From Viscum album (lineage: Eukaryota > Streptophyta > Magnoliopsida > Santalales > Viscaceae), in assembly GCA_963277665.1 (NCBI GenBank), contig OY728130.1, positions 1,360,578,393 to 1,360,642,392 on the forward strand: a DNA stretch of 64,000 nt, written 5' to 3'. Below are positions 11,691 through 24,862 of this stretch, piece after piece (the first letter of the stretch is position 1; each line of letters starts with the position of its first letter). Made by a program: the position numbers and the translations under genes. Under the pieces are notes generated by a model. That model made no database searches. It saw only the letters and a program-made list of their open reading frames with translations, and was not told the origin of the DNA.

Positions 11691-13939
11691 ATTGGCCTTT
11701 TGGGGAGTCATATCAAGCACATTTTTAGGTACTTTTGAGGTTTTTAAGTACCTTTGTTTTGGAGTAGTAAATTAGGGTGAATTTGGGTGATTTTTTTTAT
11801 GAAAAAACTAACAGATAGTGGGATTTTCATGGTTTGTGCATAGTTTGACAAACCGTGTGACTAAACCATGCCTACCATGAAAACCTAGATAGAGAGTTAC
11901 ACACGGTTTGCACACGGTTTGAAAAACTATACCAACCATGAAAACTTGGATAAATCAGTCTGCATGATTGGTGCACGGTTTTCCCTAACCATGTATCCAT
12001 GCCCAATAAACTGTGAGTGTGGGATTAATTATCTGAAAATATATTTTAAAACCACCTAAACCCTTGAGACTCCCATATTTCAACCTTGGCTCGGGCTTGA
12101 AAAATTCTAGGTGATCCTAGATCCTTCCGAAGGGATTCTAAGGTGATTCTAACATCGTTCTTCGAGATCAAAATCCAAGATTGAAGATCAGCTCTCTTTT
12201 TGGTAATTGTATTTGATTTCATTGCTTATCCCATTCATTCCTATATCTTTCCTTGATATTTTCATGTAATATATCTACTATTTCCATGGATCTAAACCTA
12301 TGAGTTGAGATATATATCTAGTATTTTGTATCTAGATCTAGTTTTTCAAGATCTTGATGCCTTTGATCTTAATTTTGGTTTAGGAATTTAGATCTGGAGC
12401 TTGATCGATGAAGTTGTGCCTCTCGAATTTTGGGGATTTTCTATTGGGATAACATATATCAATAAATTGAGTTAGGTGGTCTAAATTGAACTCCCATGGT
12501 CGTAGATTTTATATGTGAATGTGAGTTTATGAATTTTCTAGCTTACCTTGATAATTGATTTCCTAAATTGAAGTAATTAGGAATGTGGAATTGACTTGTG
12601 ATTGCCTTGGTGATTAATTGATAATGAAATCATGGAACAAACGAAGGGGTTTTCCAAATAGATATTTGTTTTGAAGATTGGTTATGGGTTAAGATATTAT
12701 AATTGATATATTGAATTTATTGTGTTAAAATAATTAATTGGGGGAGATTAATTATGAAATGTTGTTTGGATATGTAAGATAATTAATTGTGAAAATTATT
12801 TATATTCCATGATGTTGATCAAAGATAATTAATTGTGATAATTAATTATGATAAGTTGAGATTTGATATGGATAATTAATTGTGAGGAATTAATTATGGA
12901 ATGAGAATTGTGTTGATTGATTAATTAATTGATGAATTAATTAATGGGTTATGTGCTTAGTTAATTTTTGAGTTAACTAATGGACTTTAAAATGTTTAAC
13001 TAATCATTGGATTAGTAATGGAATGATGTGTCTAATTCCTGTGAATTAAAGAATGATTAAATAGATGAGAATTTTTTGGTCCTATACATGGAGTTCTAGG
13101 TAGATTAGAAGTTGGGACTTGGACATGTAGTTCCTCCCCAATAGTTATCCAAGCTTGAGATGTTGGGGTTCTAGGAATGATGACCTACACTGAATGAGAT
13201 ATGGAGTGTTAGTCATGGCAACCAACACTCAATGAAATTTGGGGTTCTTGACATGAAATTGAACACCAAATGAATGATAATAATTAATGATTATTCAAAT
13301 GGAAAACATGAATTAAAAATGTGCCTAATGTGATGATTAAAGATTAAATGACAATGTGATAACTGGTTAATTATGCATTATATTTCTTGATTCATAAAAC
13401 TGCATACACTATCTTTTGACTGTACTTATTTTAGACACTATTGGTATTGGCCTACTGATTTGTGCTCACACCCTATTTGGTCCACTTGATCAGTACCCAA
13501 GTATAATTTTTTGTTGCAGGACAGGATAAGGGCAAGTCCCTAAGATAGGCTTCGGTTTGGATTTGGAGCATGGGAGAGGGAACCAGACTTGGTTTGGGAC
13601 CCTCTTGGGAGTCTTTGTGTCTTTACTTTTAGTTTCATTGTAGACACTTGATATTCACATTGTCATAGAATATTTTACCTTTTATTTGAGTATTGTATCT
13701 TCTTGTTTTGAATATCATATGACATGGTATTTTGTTGGGTTATTTTTCATCACTTGGTTATTGTTGTTTTCTTTTTTTGGTGTTTTATTCTGATAAAAGA
13801 GGGTATAGTCTCCCCAAGACTGAATTACTAAACCCTCGTTGCTAATTGGAACCCTCTGTAATATGGGGAGGTTCGCTTGATGTCATGTGGCCAATAGGCT
13901 TGGGGCACCGTTTAGTGGAACCTAGGTCGAGACGTCACA
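11691..13939 (+). mobile_element. L4: probable solo LTR inside the L3a 3' LTR
   Basis: The block is absent from the other L3a LTR. It starts near TTGGCCTTTTGGGG and ends CGAGACGTCACA. It holds repeated ACACGGTTTG and AACCATG motifs at 11830-12010, AT-rich TTAATTAATT sequence at 12720-12960, and TTGTTGCAGGACAGGATAAG near 13513. These resemble the layout of Del/Tekay-type LTRs in plus orientation. No coding or internal region is present, hence a solo LTR. Flanks TATAAGATA and TACAAGATA are similar but give no clean 5-bp TSD, so borders are approximate by about 10 bp. Confidence 0.65.
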
Positions 13940-14177
13940 GTACAAGATACAATCAAGATAACATCTCGACCCAAAAATAGAGTGACAGTAAACTTGTCCA
14001 AAATCAAGGGGATTGACATGGTGAGTAGATGAACTACCCATAAAGCCTTTTCTACTATATTGGGAGAGTATACTCATACAACCATGAGAAGATAGATGTG
14101 AAAATCACGTGGCAGGCCTAATGTGTCTTCTCATCTCATGGAAAGAGAGTAACAAAATATAAGGTGTGGATATAGAA

Positions 14178-14179
<2 letters not shown>

Positions 14180-14216
<37 letters not shown>
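14180..14216. repeat. (AT)n microsatellite in the L3a 3' LTR
   Basis: About 17 AT dinucleotides. The matching place in the 5' LTR (22346-22361) has only about eight, showing slippage since insertion. Confidence 0.85.
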
Positions 14217-14217
<1 letters not shown>

Positions 14218-14384
14218 TTAGTCAAAATAATCCAAAACAAGAGAGTAAGGGGATATCCATATCACATCTCATCCATTGAAGAAGAGTAGCCAATAGTTCC
14301 AAAATTCCATCAATTATGGTCAATATCTCATGCATCTACCAAGAAATAATCATTCAAGTCAATCCACACCTCATCACTATGTCA

Positions 14385-14880
14385 CACAGTCGAGTGGGAA
14401 CAACCTCAAAGTAGAGGACTCATACCCTAGTGCGTTGAGTGGGTTCCACTTTGAAGTATCCATAGAGGACCCTCACTCATGTTGATGGGGGGTTCCACTC
14501 TATTGTCATGAGGACTCACGCCCTATGCTGGTAGGGGGGTTCCACTTGATAAGGTAAAGGACATGATCCCATGTTTATGGGGGGTTCCACTATATATTTC
14601 AAGGTCTTGCACCCTGGTATGATAGTGGGTTCCACTCTGGTCATCGAGGACCCGCACCCTATTATATATGGGGGGTTCTACTCAGAAGTTGAGTACCTAT
14701 GCCCTGGTACCATAGGGGGTTCCACTCTAGTCATCAAGGACCCATGCCCTAGTAGTTAAGGAGGAGTCCACTCAAAAGGTAGATATAGAGGACTCATTCT
14801 CATACTAATGGGGGGTTCCACTCTAGTCATTGAGAACCAATTCCCTATTCAATAGGGGTTCCAATCCAAAGAAGCCTCTG
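14385..14880. repeat. Minisatellite of about 50-58 bp in the L3a 3' LTR
   Basis: About nine head-to-tail copies of a unit reading approximately GAGGACCCACACCCTA, a variable middle, GATGGGGGGTTCCACTCT and AGTCATC. The same array is in the 5' LTR, so it belongs to the family. Confidence 0.85.
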
Positions 14881-16628
14881 GTAACATTGCATGAACACTA
14901 TCGTCGTCGAGCATCGCCTCAATAAGATTAATGCTTAGAAATATTCACAACATATCTCAAAATCTACAACCAAGGGCACCAACACATTCTTCACAAAAAA
15001 ATACTCGGAAAAGGATACTCGTGAGTCAAAATCTAAGTTTAAACGAAGGAGATACATATGATTTAAGTTTCCTCAAAGGAGGTAAAGGGGTACACAGTGT
15101 GTGATCCCACTCCACCACTTGTCTATATCCACAGACGACACATGACTTCCATCCCATGTATAATTATATGCTATGTAGGTGGACTACATGGCATGTCTAG
15201 GCTAATCAGGACTATGATTTGTCCTACTCTCCATATCCATGTACTGGATGTTGTGTTCATGTACCAGACATCATTTCTGTGTATTTTGGTACACGTTCAT
15301 ATACCTGGCCATGTACTTCCACACGGCGCTCACCCATGTGCCCCATCACACGATCTATCCACCCAGTGAAGGGTTATACAACATTTGAGATGACTTACAT
15401 TTCATTTAATATGTAATCTTTCTCAAACCTTAGCCACCACCAATGATGGGGATACACATCGTGTGTTCATCCTTGAACACGGTTTGTAGTTAGGATTTCA
15501 AAAAAAATACCAAATCCACTTGCGCTTGAAAATCCTCATTATGTTATTGATTTCTCCTTGAATTGGCCTAAAACTTATGGATTTGTCCAAAAATCATGGT
15601 CTTTTTCCAACATTCACAATAAAATGGCCTCTGTTCATCCACAGGGGTTTCTTCGTATGTTCAATTCATCATAGATACTTCTGTCTTCATAGATCCAACC
15701 TCTGATTTCCCAAATGATCATCATCGCCTCAAAAAAAACTCCATATCTGATCTTATTTTACCAATCAATGCCTCTTTCATCAATATTTCATGGTTCTGGG
15801 GGTCCTATTAGGCTCGGTACCACCCAACAAGGTCGAACCAGGACCACGGGGTCCTACTGGTGACTAAAGTGATGAGAAATTGGGGAGAAAGGCACCCAAA
15901 AAAGTTTAAATGATCTTTGTCTAATCATTATTTGCCAAAAATCAAGAATTATAATCCGGTGTTAGAAACCAAAATAATAAACTTATATTTCAATACTCAG
16001 GTGCATGTAATTGGACACAATTGGCACAGATCCTAGAAAAATGATGGATTTTCTAAAATAATTTAATCAAAGGGTGTAAATCACCAAATTATGTGTCCTA
16101 CTTCAATTATGGATCATTCATTGATGGAGAACGCATATTTCAATGATCAAGAGAAGACATTTTGTTCACTGCATCCTGATATGATCTGATCCAACATTTT
16201 GTTGTTGGTGATCCTACGATTATGAGGCTAACCCTAGAAATTTTTCCAAGACATTATATTTATAAACATTATATTTAGGTCAAAATGAATTAATTAATTA
16301 ATTTAATAATTAATTAATCCATTGAACGTACCACCAATGAGAGAGGAGTTCGAATACCCCGTGCAAACTAATTTTATGTCACGCCTAGGGTAAACACCGC
16401 ATTCTAGACTCAACCACATTCTCATATTTCTGATCTGAGATTCCACTTAAGAGTTATCTAATTTTATTTAAGAATATTCATGAATGAAATATAAAATATA
16501 TTTAATATTTTTATAAAATTAATTTTGGACACATCGGGGCTCAAATTCACACGTCCTCTTAGCGCCTAACTTTGGAAATATATATATAAATATTTAAAAG
16601 TACTATAAGGAAAAAACTGAGCCTTTAA

Positions 16629-18010
16629 ATCATTCTCTACTTCAAGATTTTCATCCCCTAAAAGTAAAACTAAGAAAATAAATCAGGACATTGAGCCCTA
16701 AATTTGATCTCCCACTCCTAGGAACCCTGATACATGTTTCTATGCTTCCACAACACACATACTAATGGTATGGTTTGTCCACATAGGGTCCTCTCATGTT
16801 GATCCTCGATCGGCACTGGGTACCCTATAAAGGTAGATCCATCCTTAATGTCTAGCTCACCCCAATTGATGATGTTCATGGGGTCATGCACATATCTCCT
16901 CAGCTATGACATGTGGAAGATGTTGTGCAACCTCTCCAGTTATAAGGGTAGGGAGAGGTGGAAAGCAACCTCTCCAACCCTCTGCACGATCTCTAACAGC
17001 CTAAAGAACCTTGGGGATAGCTTTCCTAACCAACCGAACCTTCACAATAATCATAGTGGGGAGAATCTTAGGAAAACATGGTCTCCCTTCTTAAAATACA
17101 AGGGGCTACAAAGGCGATCTGTGTAAGATTTATGTTTTCTCTGGTCCATCCTAATCTGCTCATGGATAACCTGTTATTTCTTTGTCTTTACCTACACCAT
17201 CTTTAGGCCCAAAATGGATGTCTCACCAATCTCTATCTAGTATAAGTGACCTACAAGGTCTCCTGTACATAGCCTCAAAAGGTGTCATGCTGATGGTATA
17301 TTGGTATATGTTGTTGTATGTAAACTCTACCAAGGGCAAGTGATTCTCCCAGCTCCAGCCAAAGTCTAACACGCAGGCCCTTATCATATCCTCTAACACC
17401 TAGATAGTGCACTTGGTCTGCCCATTGGTCTGGGGATGAAAGGTTTTCTTCATCCTCATTTAGTCCTTGAATGCCTTCTACATTCCTCTTCATAATCATG
17501 ACATAAATTTTTCATCAAGATCAGAGACAATAATTGAGGGCACCCGATGAAGGAGAACAATCTCTCGTATATACAACTACACCAAAATCTCCACCAAAAT
17601 CTTCTCCCTGGTATAAATTAAGTATGATGAATTCCTGATTTAGTCAACTATCACCCAGATATTGTCATTGACCTTCACTATGTGCATAATCCTTGTGATA
17701 AAGTCCATGTATATGTCATCCCATTTCCACTTTGGGATCTCAAGGGGGTGTAACAAAACTTCTGTAACTTTGTGCTCAGCCTTCACCTATTGACAGGTGA
17801 GGCATTGAGAGATAAGCTTAGTTATGATTCATATCATTTAAAACCACCAAAATTATTGTTGAAGGTATCTGTACATCTTCCCTGCATTGTGATGTACAGC
17901 TAGGGGAGAAGTGTGGAACTCTTGCATCACCTCCTCCCGCAACATGACTGGAACTACTGTCCACCCCTAGAATAAGATGATGTAATTCCCTCCAAAATAT
18001 CCATCTGGTG
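16629..18010 (-). pseudogene. L3a integrase and chromodomain-side remnant
   Basis: Read leftward on the minus strand. VSDLDEKFMS carries the second catalytic Asp region, followed by FHPQTNGQTKCTI (family Glu replaced by Lys), LEDMIRACVLDFGWSWENHL, PLVEFTYNN, SMTPFEAMYRRPCRS, FKKGDHVFLRFSPL and GKLSPRFFRLLEIVQRVGEV. These are gypsy integrase and post-integrase blocks. A short HNIFHV remnant follows, but a full chromodomain is not visible. Stops are frequent. 16629-16800 is untranslated sequence before the 3' LTR. Confidence 0.83.
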
Positions 18011-18800
18011 ATTTTCCTATGGATATATGATCACATAAGACCTAATAGTCAATTTCTCTTAGCTGGGGCTCTCTCACTCTCTCAATAAGTGTAGGATTCA
18101 ACACCATCGACTACAGAAAAACTATACCCTCTTACTCCACCATGGTCAGCTGCAAGGAGGCCAACTACTCTAAATCCTTCTGTACTAAGAGAGTTTGGGA
18201 CTTACTACTAAGGGAATATTCTATAATGTTTTCCTTACCTATAGTATAGAATATCTCAAAGTCATAGTCCCGTAGGAACTCCAACCAACATCGCTATCTC
18301 AGGTTCAGGTCTCTTTGTGTGAAGACGTACCTGAGACTTTGGTGGTATGAGTAAACCACAAATCACTCCCCTAGAAGTTAGTGCCTCCACATCCTTAGGG
18401 ATAAGACTACCACTTTCAACTCTAGGTTTTTATTCATGTAGTTATTCTCATGGGGTTTTAACTTCCATGACCCATATGCGATAATTGTCTGATGTTGCAT
18501 CAACATGCAACTGAGCCCAGATCTTGAGTCATCACAATACACTACGTACTCTATTCCCTCCTCTAGTAGTCTCAACACAATATATTTCTCTATATTCAGC
18601 CTCAACTCCTCAAATACCTTCTAGAACTGATCATACTAGGTAAATGGTTTCCCTTTCTACATCATGGCGGTCAAAGGGGTTGTGATTCTTGATAAGTCTG
18701 GCGCAAACCTCTTATGGTACCCTACCAAACAAAGAAAGGTTCACACCTTTTACATGATCTTGGGTGGATCCCAAGAAATAACTACATTGATATTTTTTAA
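18011..18800 (-). pseudogene. L3a RNase H (decayed)
   Basis: The open stretch 18605-18378 reads YVVYCDDSRSGLSCMLMQ, then IAYGSWKLKPHENNYMNKNL and ELKVVVLSLRMWRH, the gypsy RNase H core with the DLELxxVVxxLxxWRH signature. Flanking parts are broken by stops. Confidence 0.85.
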
Positions 18801-19660
18801 TTACATGGATAAAACATATTTATAAATTACATTCCCTAGAAATTAAAACACATGAATTCATAATTGGAACTTCGAGAGCTTTCTACAATGCTGTTGTTCT
18901 CAAAGAAAATCTAGTACCATCACCACGTGATGTACATTATCTTCCTTAGATTCATAGTATATGAGTATTTTATTGATGAATACAACAAAAAATTGGTCCA
19001 ATTACAGCTTAAAAAACTAGTTCATCAAATCCATAAATACAGTGGGGGATTTTTTACACCAAAGGGAATCACTAGGAACTCATAGTGTTTGTAGTGATGT
19101 GGGAATGCCAAATATGGAATATCAGCCTCAAAAACACTCAAATGGTGGTAGATAGACCAGAGATCAATCTTTTATAACCATATTGTGTCTTGTAACTTGT
19201 AGAAGAGGTCATTAATCCTCAGAAAGGGGTACTTTTTATTTATAGTGTCTTGGTTTAGGTGACGATAATCCATGAAAAGCCTCAAGTTCTCATCTATCTT
19301 TTTCATGAACAAGACTGGAGATGCCCAAGGGGACACACTAGGTCTAATTAAACCTTTTTCTTAAAGGTCCTCCAACTACAATCATAGATCTTAAAGATCA
19401 CTAGGGGCATTCTATATGCTTCATACGATATTAGACCAATGTCGGGATGCAAGTCAATGTAAAACTCCATATCCCAACTTGGAGGCAGTCCCAGAATGTT
19501 CTCATATAAGACATCCATATAATCCTCCACAAATAGAGAAACCCAAATTCCTAAAAATACTATTTCACCAAGGGATATAATTTCTAATAGATCAGTGATG
19601 GGTTTCATCCTCCTGCTTGCTGAACCCACTTTCCTTGCCATGAGATCTCTCTCACCAGAA
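18801..19660 (-). pseudogene. L3a reverse transcriptase (active site lost)
   Basis: From 19641 leftward the frame reads ENILGLPPSWDMEFYIDLHP and ISYEAYRMPL, the classic start of gypsy RT. Next come [34 protein letters not shown] and KHYEFLVIPFGV. The catalytic motif near 18970-18982 reads VVFINKILIYY where the family has FIDD, so both catalytic Asp residues are replaced by Asn-Lys. Stops and frameshifts are also present. Confidence 0.86.
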
Positions 19661-20070
19661 AAGGAGAATCTCGACCCGTCAGTACATAGGCATCTGAATT
19701 GTCTATAGTGATAGTAAATCTAGGATCGAACCATGTACAACCAATACATACCCAATATAATGACATAGGGTTACATAATGATGACTATAAAGTATCACAT
19801 GAAACACTCTCCACCAAGAAATAGCTCACACTATCAGCAGATAAAAGATACTGAAGAATCATTCCCTACAGGAACCCCAAGACTAAGCTAATGGGATAGC
19901 ACCTCAACTGGGAGCTCCAACTCTCATGCCCGGATTATATAGATAAAGGAATGGTTGGAACCTGTGTCTACTAATACTAAAGCAAGAGTATAAAACACAA
20001 ATATTGTACTTCTAATCATCTTATATTCTGTGGGATCATAAATCTCCAAAGCATGCAACTGTATTTGGCC
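19661..20070 (-). pseudogene. L3a aspartic protease region
   Basis: The minus strand at about 19935-19990 reads ALVLVDTGSNHSFI. DTGS followed by HSFI is the retropepsin active-site motif of plant gypsy elements and is intact. Downstream frames read LPVEVLSH and LGVPVGND, consistent with the rest of the fold, then stops. Confidence 0.78.
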
Positions 20071-21537
20071 CTGACCACCAAATCCCTAAGCTTGGCTTGG
20101 GACACCTTGTAGTGGTGGTGGAAGGATGTCATAATTTCATCCACCACCCATATCTCCTCCTTCTATTCCATCTCTGCCTCCCTAGGGACCATACTGTCCT
20201 TGCCTGGGAGATCCCTAAACATGGCACTTCCTCTATTGTGGTGGGATATCAACTATCTGCATGTGATGATCATCATGTTTGGTCAGGTAGTCTTATGCCA
20301 TTTGACCTCACCCATCACAAGTAAATAACCACCCCTATATAGGATTCCCAATTCCTATGAACTACCCCTAACAACATGGCTGATTCTGATCATGGAGAGG
20401 TCTCTTATGCTGAGATCCTGGTTCATGGTGTCTACTTACTGTTGCAAAAAACATAGATCTTTAGTGCCCACTACTAGCTATGGATATCTGGAATCCCTCT
20501 GACATAAATATCTCTATAACTAGTGCATGTTCCAACACCCCAATATAGGTGGGGATTCACAAGGGCACAATGCTAGTTCAGATCTCTCTATAGAGTCCCT
20601 ACTCAAAATTCTTTGCTCATAATTAGTTGTCCTGGATCATGTCAAGAGAGTACCGCATAAGGAATATGAACCTCATTATGTACTAATCCACCATCATCCC
20701 TCCCTGCTATAGCTCCAGAAGCACCTAAATTCGAACTAAGAACAAATAGGATGGGTAGTACTCCTCACAGAACAGCTATTGGAATTTAGTCCACAATAAT
20801 GTCAACTCATAATACATCTACGTAACAAGGCTCCACTAGCATACAATTGCTTCGTGGGAAAGTCTATATTCTAGTTCAACCACTTAATCTATCAGTTTCT
20901 GAATGGTCCTGAAAACATGGACCGTTGAATCTAGACAATCCTTTACTTCCTGAGGATTTGGATCGTCGTGGAACCTCAGTGGCCTCTAGTGCTAGAACTC
21001 GTAGAGCACGTTAATACTACATGTGTCCTCAACCTATTCTGATAGAACAATATTCTACTCGACTAGTGTAGGTGTTTCTACCTTCCTACCAGGAGGAATG
21101 GTGTTTTGGGATGGACCCTAAACTGAGGCCTCATCACTCATCAGGTCATCGTCACAATCTGGAGTTGGTATCCTAGTTGGCTGTCATCACAGAGGCATCC
21201 TGAGATTTATCAAGATGTACCATGGTCAAATGATCATATATATGTATGTATGTGTATATATATATATATATATACCAACAAAAAAATGGGGAGATTACTC
21301 AAGAAGTATATTAAAATACTCAATCCTATAAGATGCATGTACCATTGATTCCTAAGCATACCGTGTCGACAAGTAGGTAGTCAGGGTCCTTGTAAATGGA
21401 TACGTCAGCCACCCACACCATCAATGAATTACCTGGCCTGAGATCTACACCTAAGACACTATAATATTGTTACCCTAAACCCAACCAAAAAACCTTATAA
21501 GGGGACTAGTCCAAACAACATCCCAAGGATCAAACTA
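20071..21537 (-). pseudogene. L3a gag (decayed)
   Basis: Read leftward: TIPPGRKVETPTLVE near 21090, RFHDDPNPQEVKDCLDSTVH (the Gag domain entry), then FRTIQKLID, YYELTLLWTKFQ, stop, LFCEEYYP and MRFIFLMRYSLD. This is the Retrotrans_gag pattern of Tekay/Del elements. The stretch at 20330-20080 is Gly/Pro/Gln-rich as expected before the protease, but a clear CCHC knuckle is not visible. Many stops. Confidence 0.72.
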
Positions 21538-21550
21538 GCTCTGATACTAA
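21538..21550 (-). other. L3a primer-binding site
   Basis: On the minus strand TTAGTATCAGAGC follows the 5' LTR and matches the initiator-Met tRNA primer site TGGTATCAGAGC with one change. Confidence 0.82.
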
Positions 21551-24500
21551 TCTATCATGACCCAACCCAAGCCTAGGCTCAAGCTGCAACTACCCCAAGC
21601 CCGCCTCCATTGGCCAGGGGTTGGTGACCATCACTGAAGTCATAACTAACATGGGGAGGCCTTTTCCTAAGTACCTATACAAACACACACATCCATCTCA
21701 ATTAAAAATTGTATAGGTAATAAAAGTAAAAGAAGATAAAAGCTAAGAGGACAATCATTCATGAAAAAACTATAGACAATACAAGAGTATGGTAGTATAA
21801 AATGAAAATAAAAGGGGAAAATACATGCCCAACCAGAAATATGTCCCAACCTAAAAAGATGGAAAAGTAAAAAAGTTAAAAGAGATCCCATAACCTGAAT
21901 CCCAAGATACGACTACCTTACAAGGTCCAATCACCCGGTATCCCTAAGATCCTCTGTAGTCGTGGTTGACCAGTCCATCATCTGCATAAGTCACGACATG
22001 TGTGGGAAAAACCACACAGGAGTGAGTATATACATACCCAATAGGACACCCTAAAATATTAAGGGGGAGCATTAAGAGATACAATAGGAATATAAATATA
22101 GTAGATACAAGATACAGTTAAGATAATAGATCAACCCAAAAAGAGAGTGAAAGTAAGTTCATCCAAATATAAGGGGTTAAATCTGGTGAGTAGATAAACT
22201 ACCCATTGAGTCTTTTCCTCCTATAGTATGATATTATTCTCATCCAACCATGATAAGCTATACACACAAAGCATGTGTCATACCTCATGCATCTTTGCCT
22301 CTCCTGGAAGAAGTGTAATCAAATACAAGGTGCGGATATATAAGGATATATATATATATATCCTCAGTCAAAAGAATCCCAAATGAGAGAGTAAGGGGAT
22401 CTCCATCTCATATCTCAGCCTAGGAAGAAAAGTATCCAATAGTTGCAAAATCCCATCAATGATTCTCATCATCTCACACCTCTTCACAAAAATAATCATG
22501 TAAGTCAAGACATGACTCATCACTGTACCGCATAATCGAGTGGGCACAACCTCAAAGTAGAGTACCCACACCCTAATTCTTCAGGGGGGGTTCTATTTTG
22601 AAGTATCCATAGAGGACGTATGCCCATGTCGATGGGGGTTTCCACTCTAGTGTTATAAAGACCCATGTCATATACTAATAGGGGGTTCAACTCGATAATG
22701 TTGAGGACCTTCACCCATACTGATGGGGGGTTCCACTCTTGGTCAAGGACCTACACCTTGGTTTGATAGGGTAGTTACACTCTAGTAATCAAGGACCCAC
22801 AACCTATCCAATAGGGGGGTTCCTCTCAGAAGTTAAGGACTCGTTCCATGGTACTACAGGAGGTTCTAAACTAGTCATCGAGGACTCGGGACCTAGTATG
22901 TCAGGGGAGTTCCACTCAGAAGGTATCTTTAGAGGACCCACACCCATGATGATGGGGGGTTCCACTCTAATCATTGAGGTCCTTTTCCCTATCCAATATG
23001 AAGTTCCAATCAAAATAATCCTCTGGTAACACTACTCAATAACTTCCATTGTCGGGTTCCACCTCAATAAGCATTGTGTTTAGAATATTTCACATCATAT
23101 CTCAAAATCCAAAACCAAGGGAACCATCACATTCTAAGTGGAAAAAACTCAGGATAGGCTACTCACCGGCCAAAATCTAATTTCAAATTAAGTAGATACA
23201 GATGATTGATGTTTTCTCAAAGGAGTTCAAGGCGTACATGGTGTGTGAGGGGACCCACATGGTGTGTGGTCCCACTCCACTACCTGGTCATGTCCCTCTC
23301 CAGTGCACAGCTTCCATCCCATGTAGCAGTACATGCTATGTAGGTGGATTTCATGGTGTGTCCAAGATAAGTGGGACAGGGCCGTTTCTTGCCCTCTGTG
23401 TCTGTGTACCAGACCTCATGTCCATGTATCAGACCCCATGTCCATGTATTAGACCTTGTGTCAATGTATTTTGGTACATGAAAGTGTACCTAGCTATGTA
23501 ATTACACACAGATCTCACATGTGTGACCCATCACACGATCTATCTACTTAGGGAAGGGTTATATGGTGTGTGGGGTGACTTAAACTCCATGTCATCTTTA
23601 AGTTTTCTCAAACCCTAGCTTTCACTACTAAGGGGGATGCATGCCACATATTCATCCTTGAGCACAATGTGTAGTTGGGATTTGTCCAGAAATCCCAAAT
23701 CCACTTCATGCACTTGAACATGCTCATTCCATCATATATTTCACCTTGAATCAACCCAAAACTTACAGATCTAGCTGAAAATTAGGGTATTCAGCCATTA
23801 TTCACTGGAAAATGGCCTCTGTTCGTCCCTGAGGGTTTGTTTGTACATTCTGTTCATCATAGATCCTTCTTCCTTCATAGATCTGACCTTTGATTACCCA
23901 AAAGATCATCCTCACCTCACAACAAGTCCAGATATGGTCTTATTTTACCGATCCTTGCCTCTTTCATTAATCGGTCATGGTTTTTGAAGTCTGATCACCT
24001 TGGTACCACCCAGTGAGGTCGAACAGAGATCGTGGGGTCCTACTAGTGACAAATGTGAAGATAAATTAGGGAGAAAGGATCCAAAAAAAAGTTTTAAATA
24101 ATTTTTGGCAAAGTGTTCTTGTCCAAAGATCAAGAACAGTGATCTAGGGTTAGAAACCAAAATAATAAACTTATATTTCAACACTCAGGTGCATATAATT
24201 GGCCACAATTGGCGAAAATCCAAGAATGACAATGGATCTACTCAAAAAATTTAATCAAAGGGAATAAATCACCAAATGAAAAATCCTAATTTAATTATGG
24301 ATCATTTTTTAATGAATAATTCATTCATCAATTATTGAGAGAATTCGTTGTGTTTGTGGTGTCCTAATCTGATCTGATCTGGCATTTCTTCATTGTTTGA
24401 TGAGATCCTCCAATGGAAAGAGGATGGAGAGAATCATTGGAGGTTCCAAGATTATGAGGCTAACCCTATAATTTTTTTCCAGGACAGTATATTTATAAAC

Positions 24501-24862
24501 ATTCTGTTTAGGTCAAAAGTAAATTAATTAATTAACTTAATAATAAATTAATCCACTGAACCTACCACCAATGAGTGAGGAGTATTAACGCCCGTTATGA
24601 CCCATTTTATGTCACACTTAGGGTAAACACCATGTTTCGAACTCAAATGTGGTCTCAGATTTCTGATCTGAGCTTCTATTTAAGAGTTTTCATTATTTCT
24701 TTAAGAAGATACATGTATAAAATATAAAATATATTTAATATTTTTATAAAATCAATTTCGGGCACACTGGGCCACGAAATCACACGTCGTCTCAGTGCAT
24801 AGCACTAGAAATATATATATAAATATTTCAAAGTCTTATAAGGAAAAAACTAAGACTCTATA
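21551..24862 (-). repeat. L3a 5' LTR
   Basis: A 3312-bp uninterrupted copy. It carries the minisatellite at 22535-23010, a shorter (AT)n at 22346, and a zone at 23380-23500 with repeated CATGTCCATGTATCAGACC-like units. It serves as the reference for locating L4 in the other LTR. Confidence 0.88.
22535..23010. repeat. Minisatellite of about 50-58 bp in the L3a 5' LTR
   Basis: About eight to nine copies of the GAGGACCCACACCC ... GGGGGGTTCCACTC unit, homologous to 14385-14880. Confidence 0.85.

Larger units (their letters stand above)
11126..16628 (-). repeat. L3a 3' LTR, interrupted by L4
   Basis: Aligns with 21551-24862 from the first bases (TGACCCGACCCAAG against TGACCCAACCCAAG) to TATAAGGAAAAAACTGAG near 16620. 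The extra block of about 2.25 kb at about 11691-13939 accounts for the length difference. Both copies contain the 55-bp minisatellite and a CATGT-rich zone (15080-15380). Confidence 0.88.
11126..24862 (-). mobile_element. L3a: Tekay/Del-like gypsy element in the L2 3' LTR
   Basis: Minus-strand element with 5' LTR 21551-24862, primer-binding site, gag, protease, RT, RNase H, integrase (21537 to about 16800) and 3' LTR 11126-16628, which contains L4. The perfect GGGGT duplication flanks it, and the empty site is present in the other L2 LTR. Without L4 it is about 11.5 kb. Confidence 0.9.

Noticed and set aside
14385..14880. Regular repeats suggesting a CRISPR array
   Set aside because: Units are degenerate tandem copies without unique spacers, occur in both LTRs of a gypsy element, and the genome is a plant one.
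15097..15416. Overlapping plus-strand ORFs with His/Pro/Cys-rich translations
   Set aside because: They fall in the CATGT/ACCAGAC repeat zone of the L3a LTR, and a similar zone occurs at 23202-23501 in the other LTR. They are not coding.
20097..20324. Plus-strand ORF of 75 codons
   Set aside because: It is antisense to the L3a gag-protease linker, which reads consistently on the minus strand.
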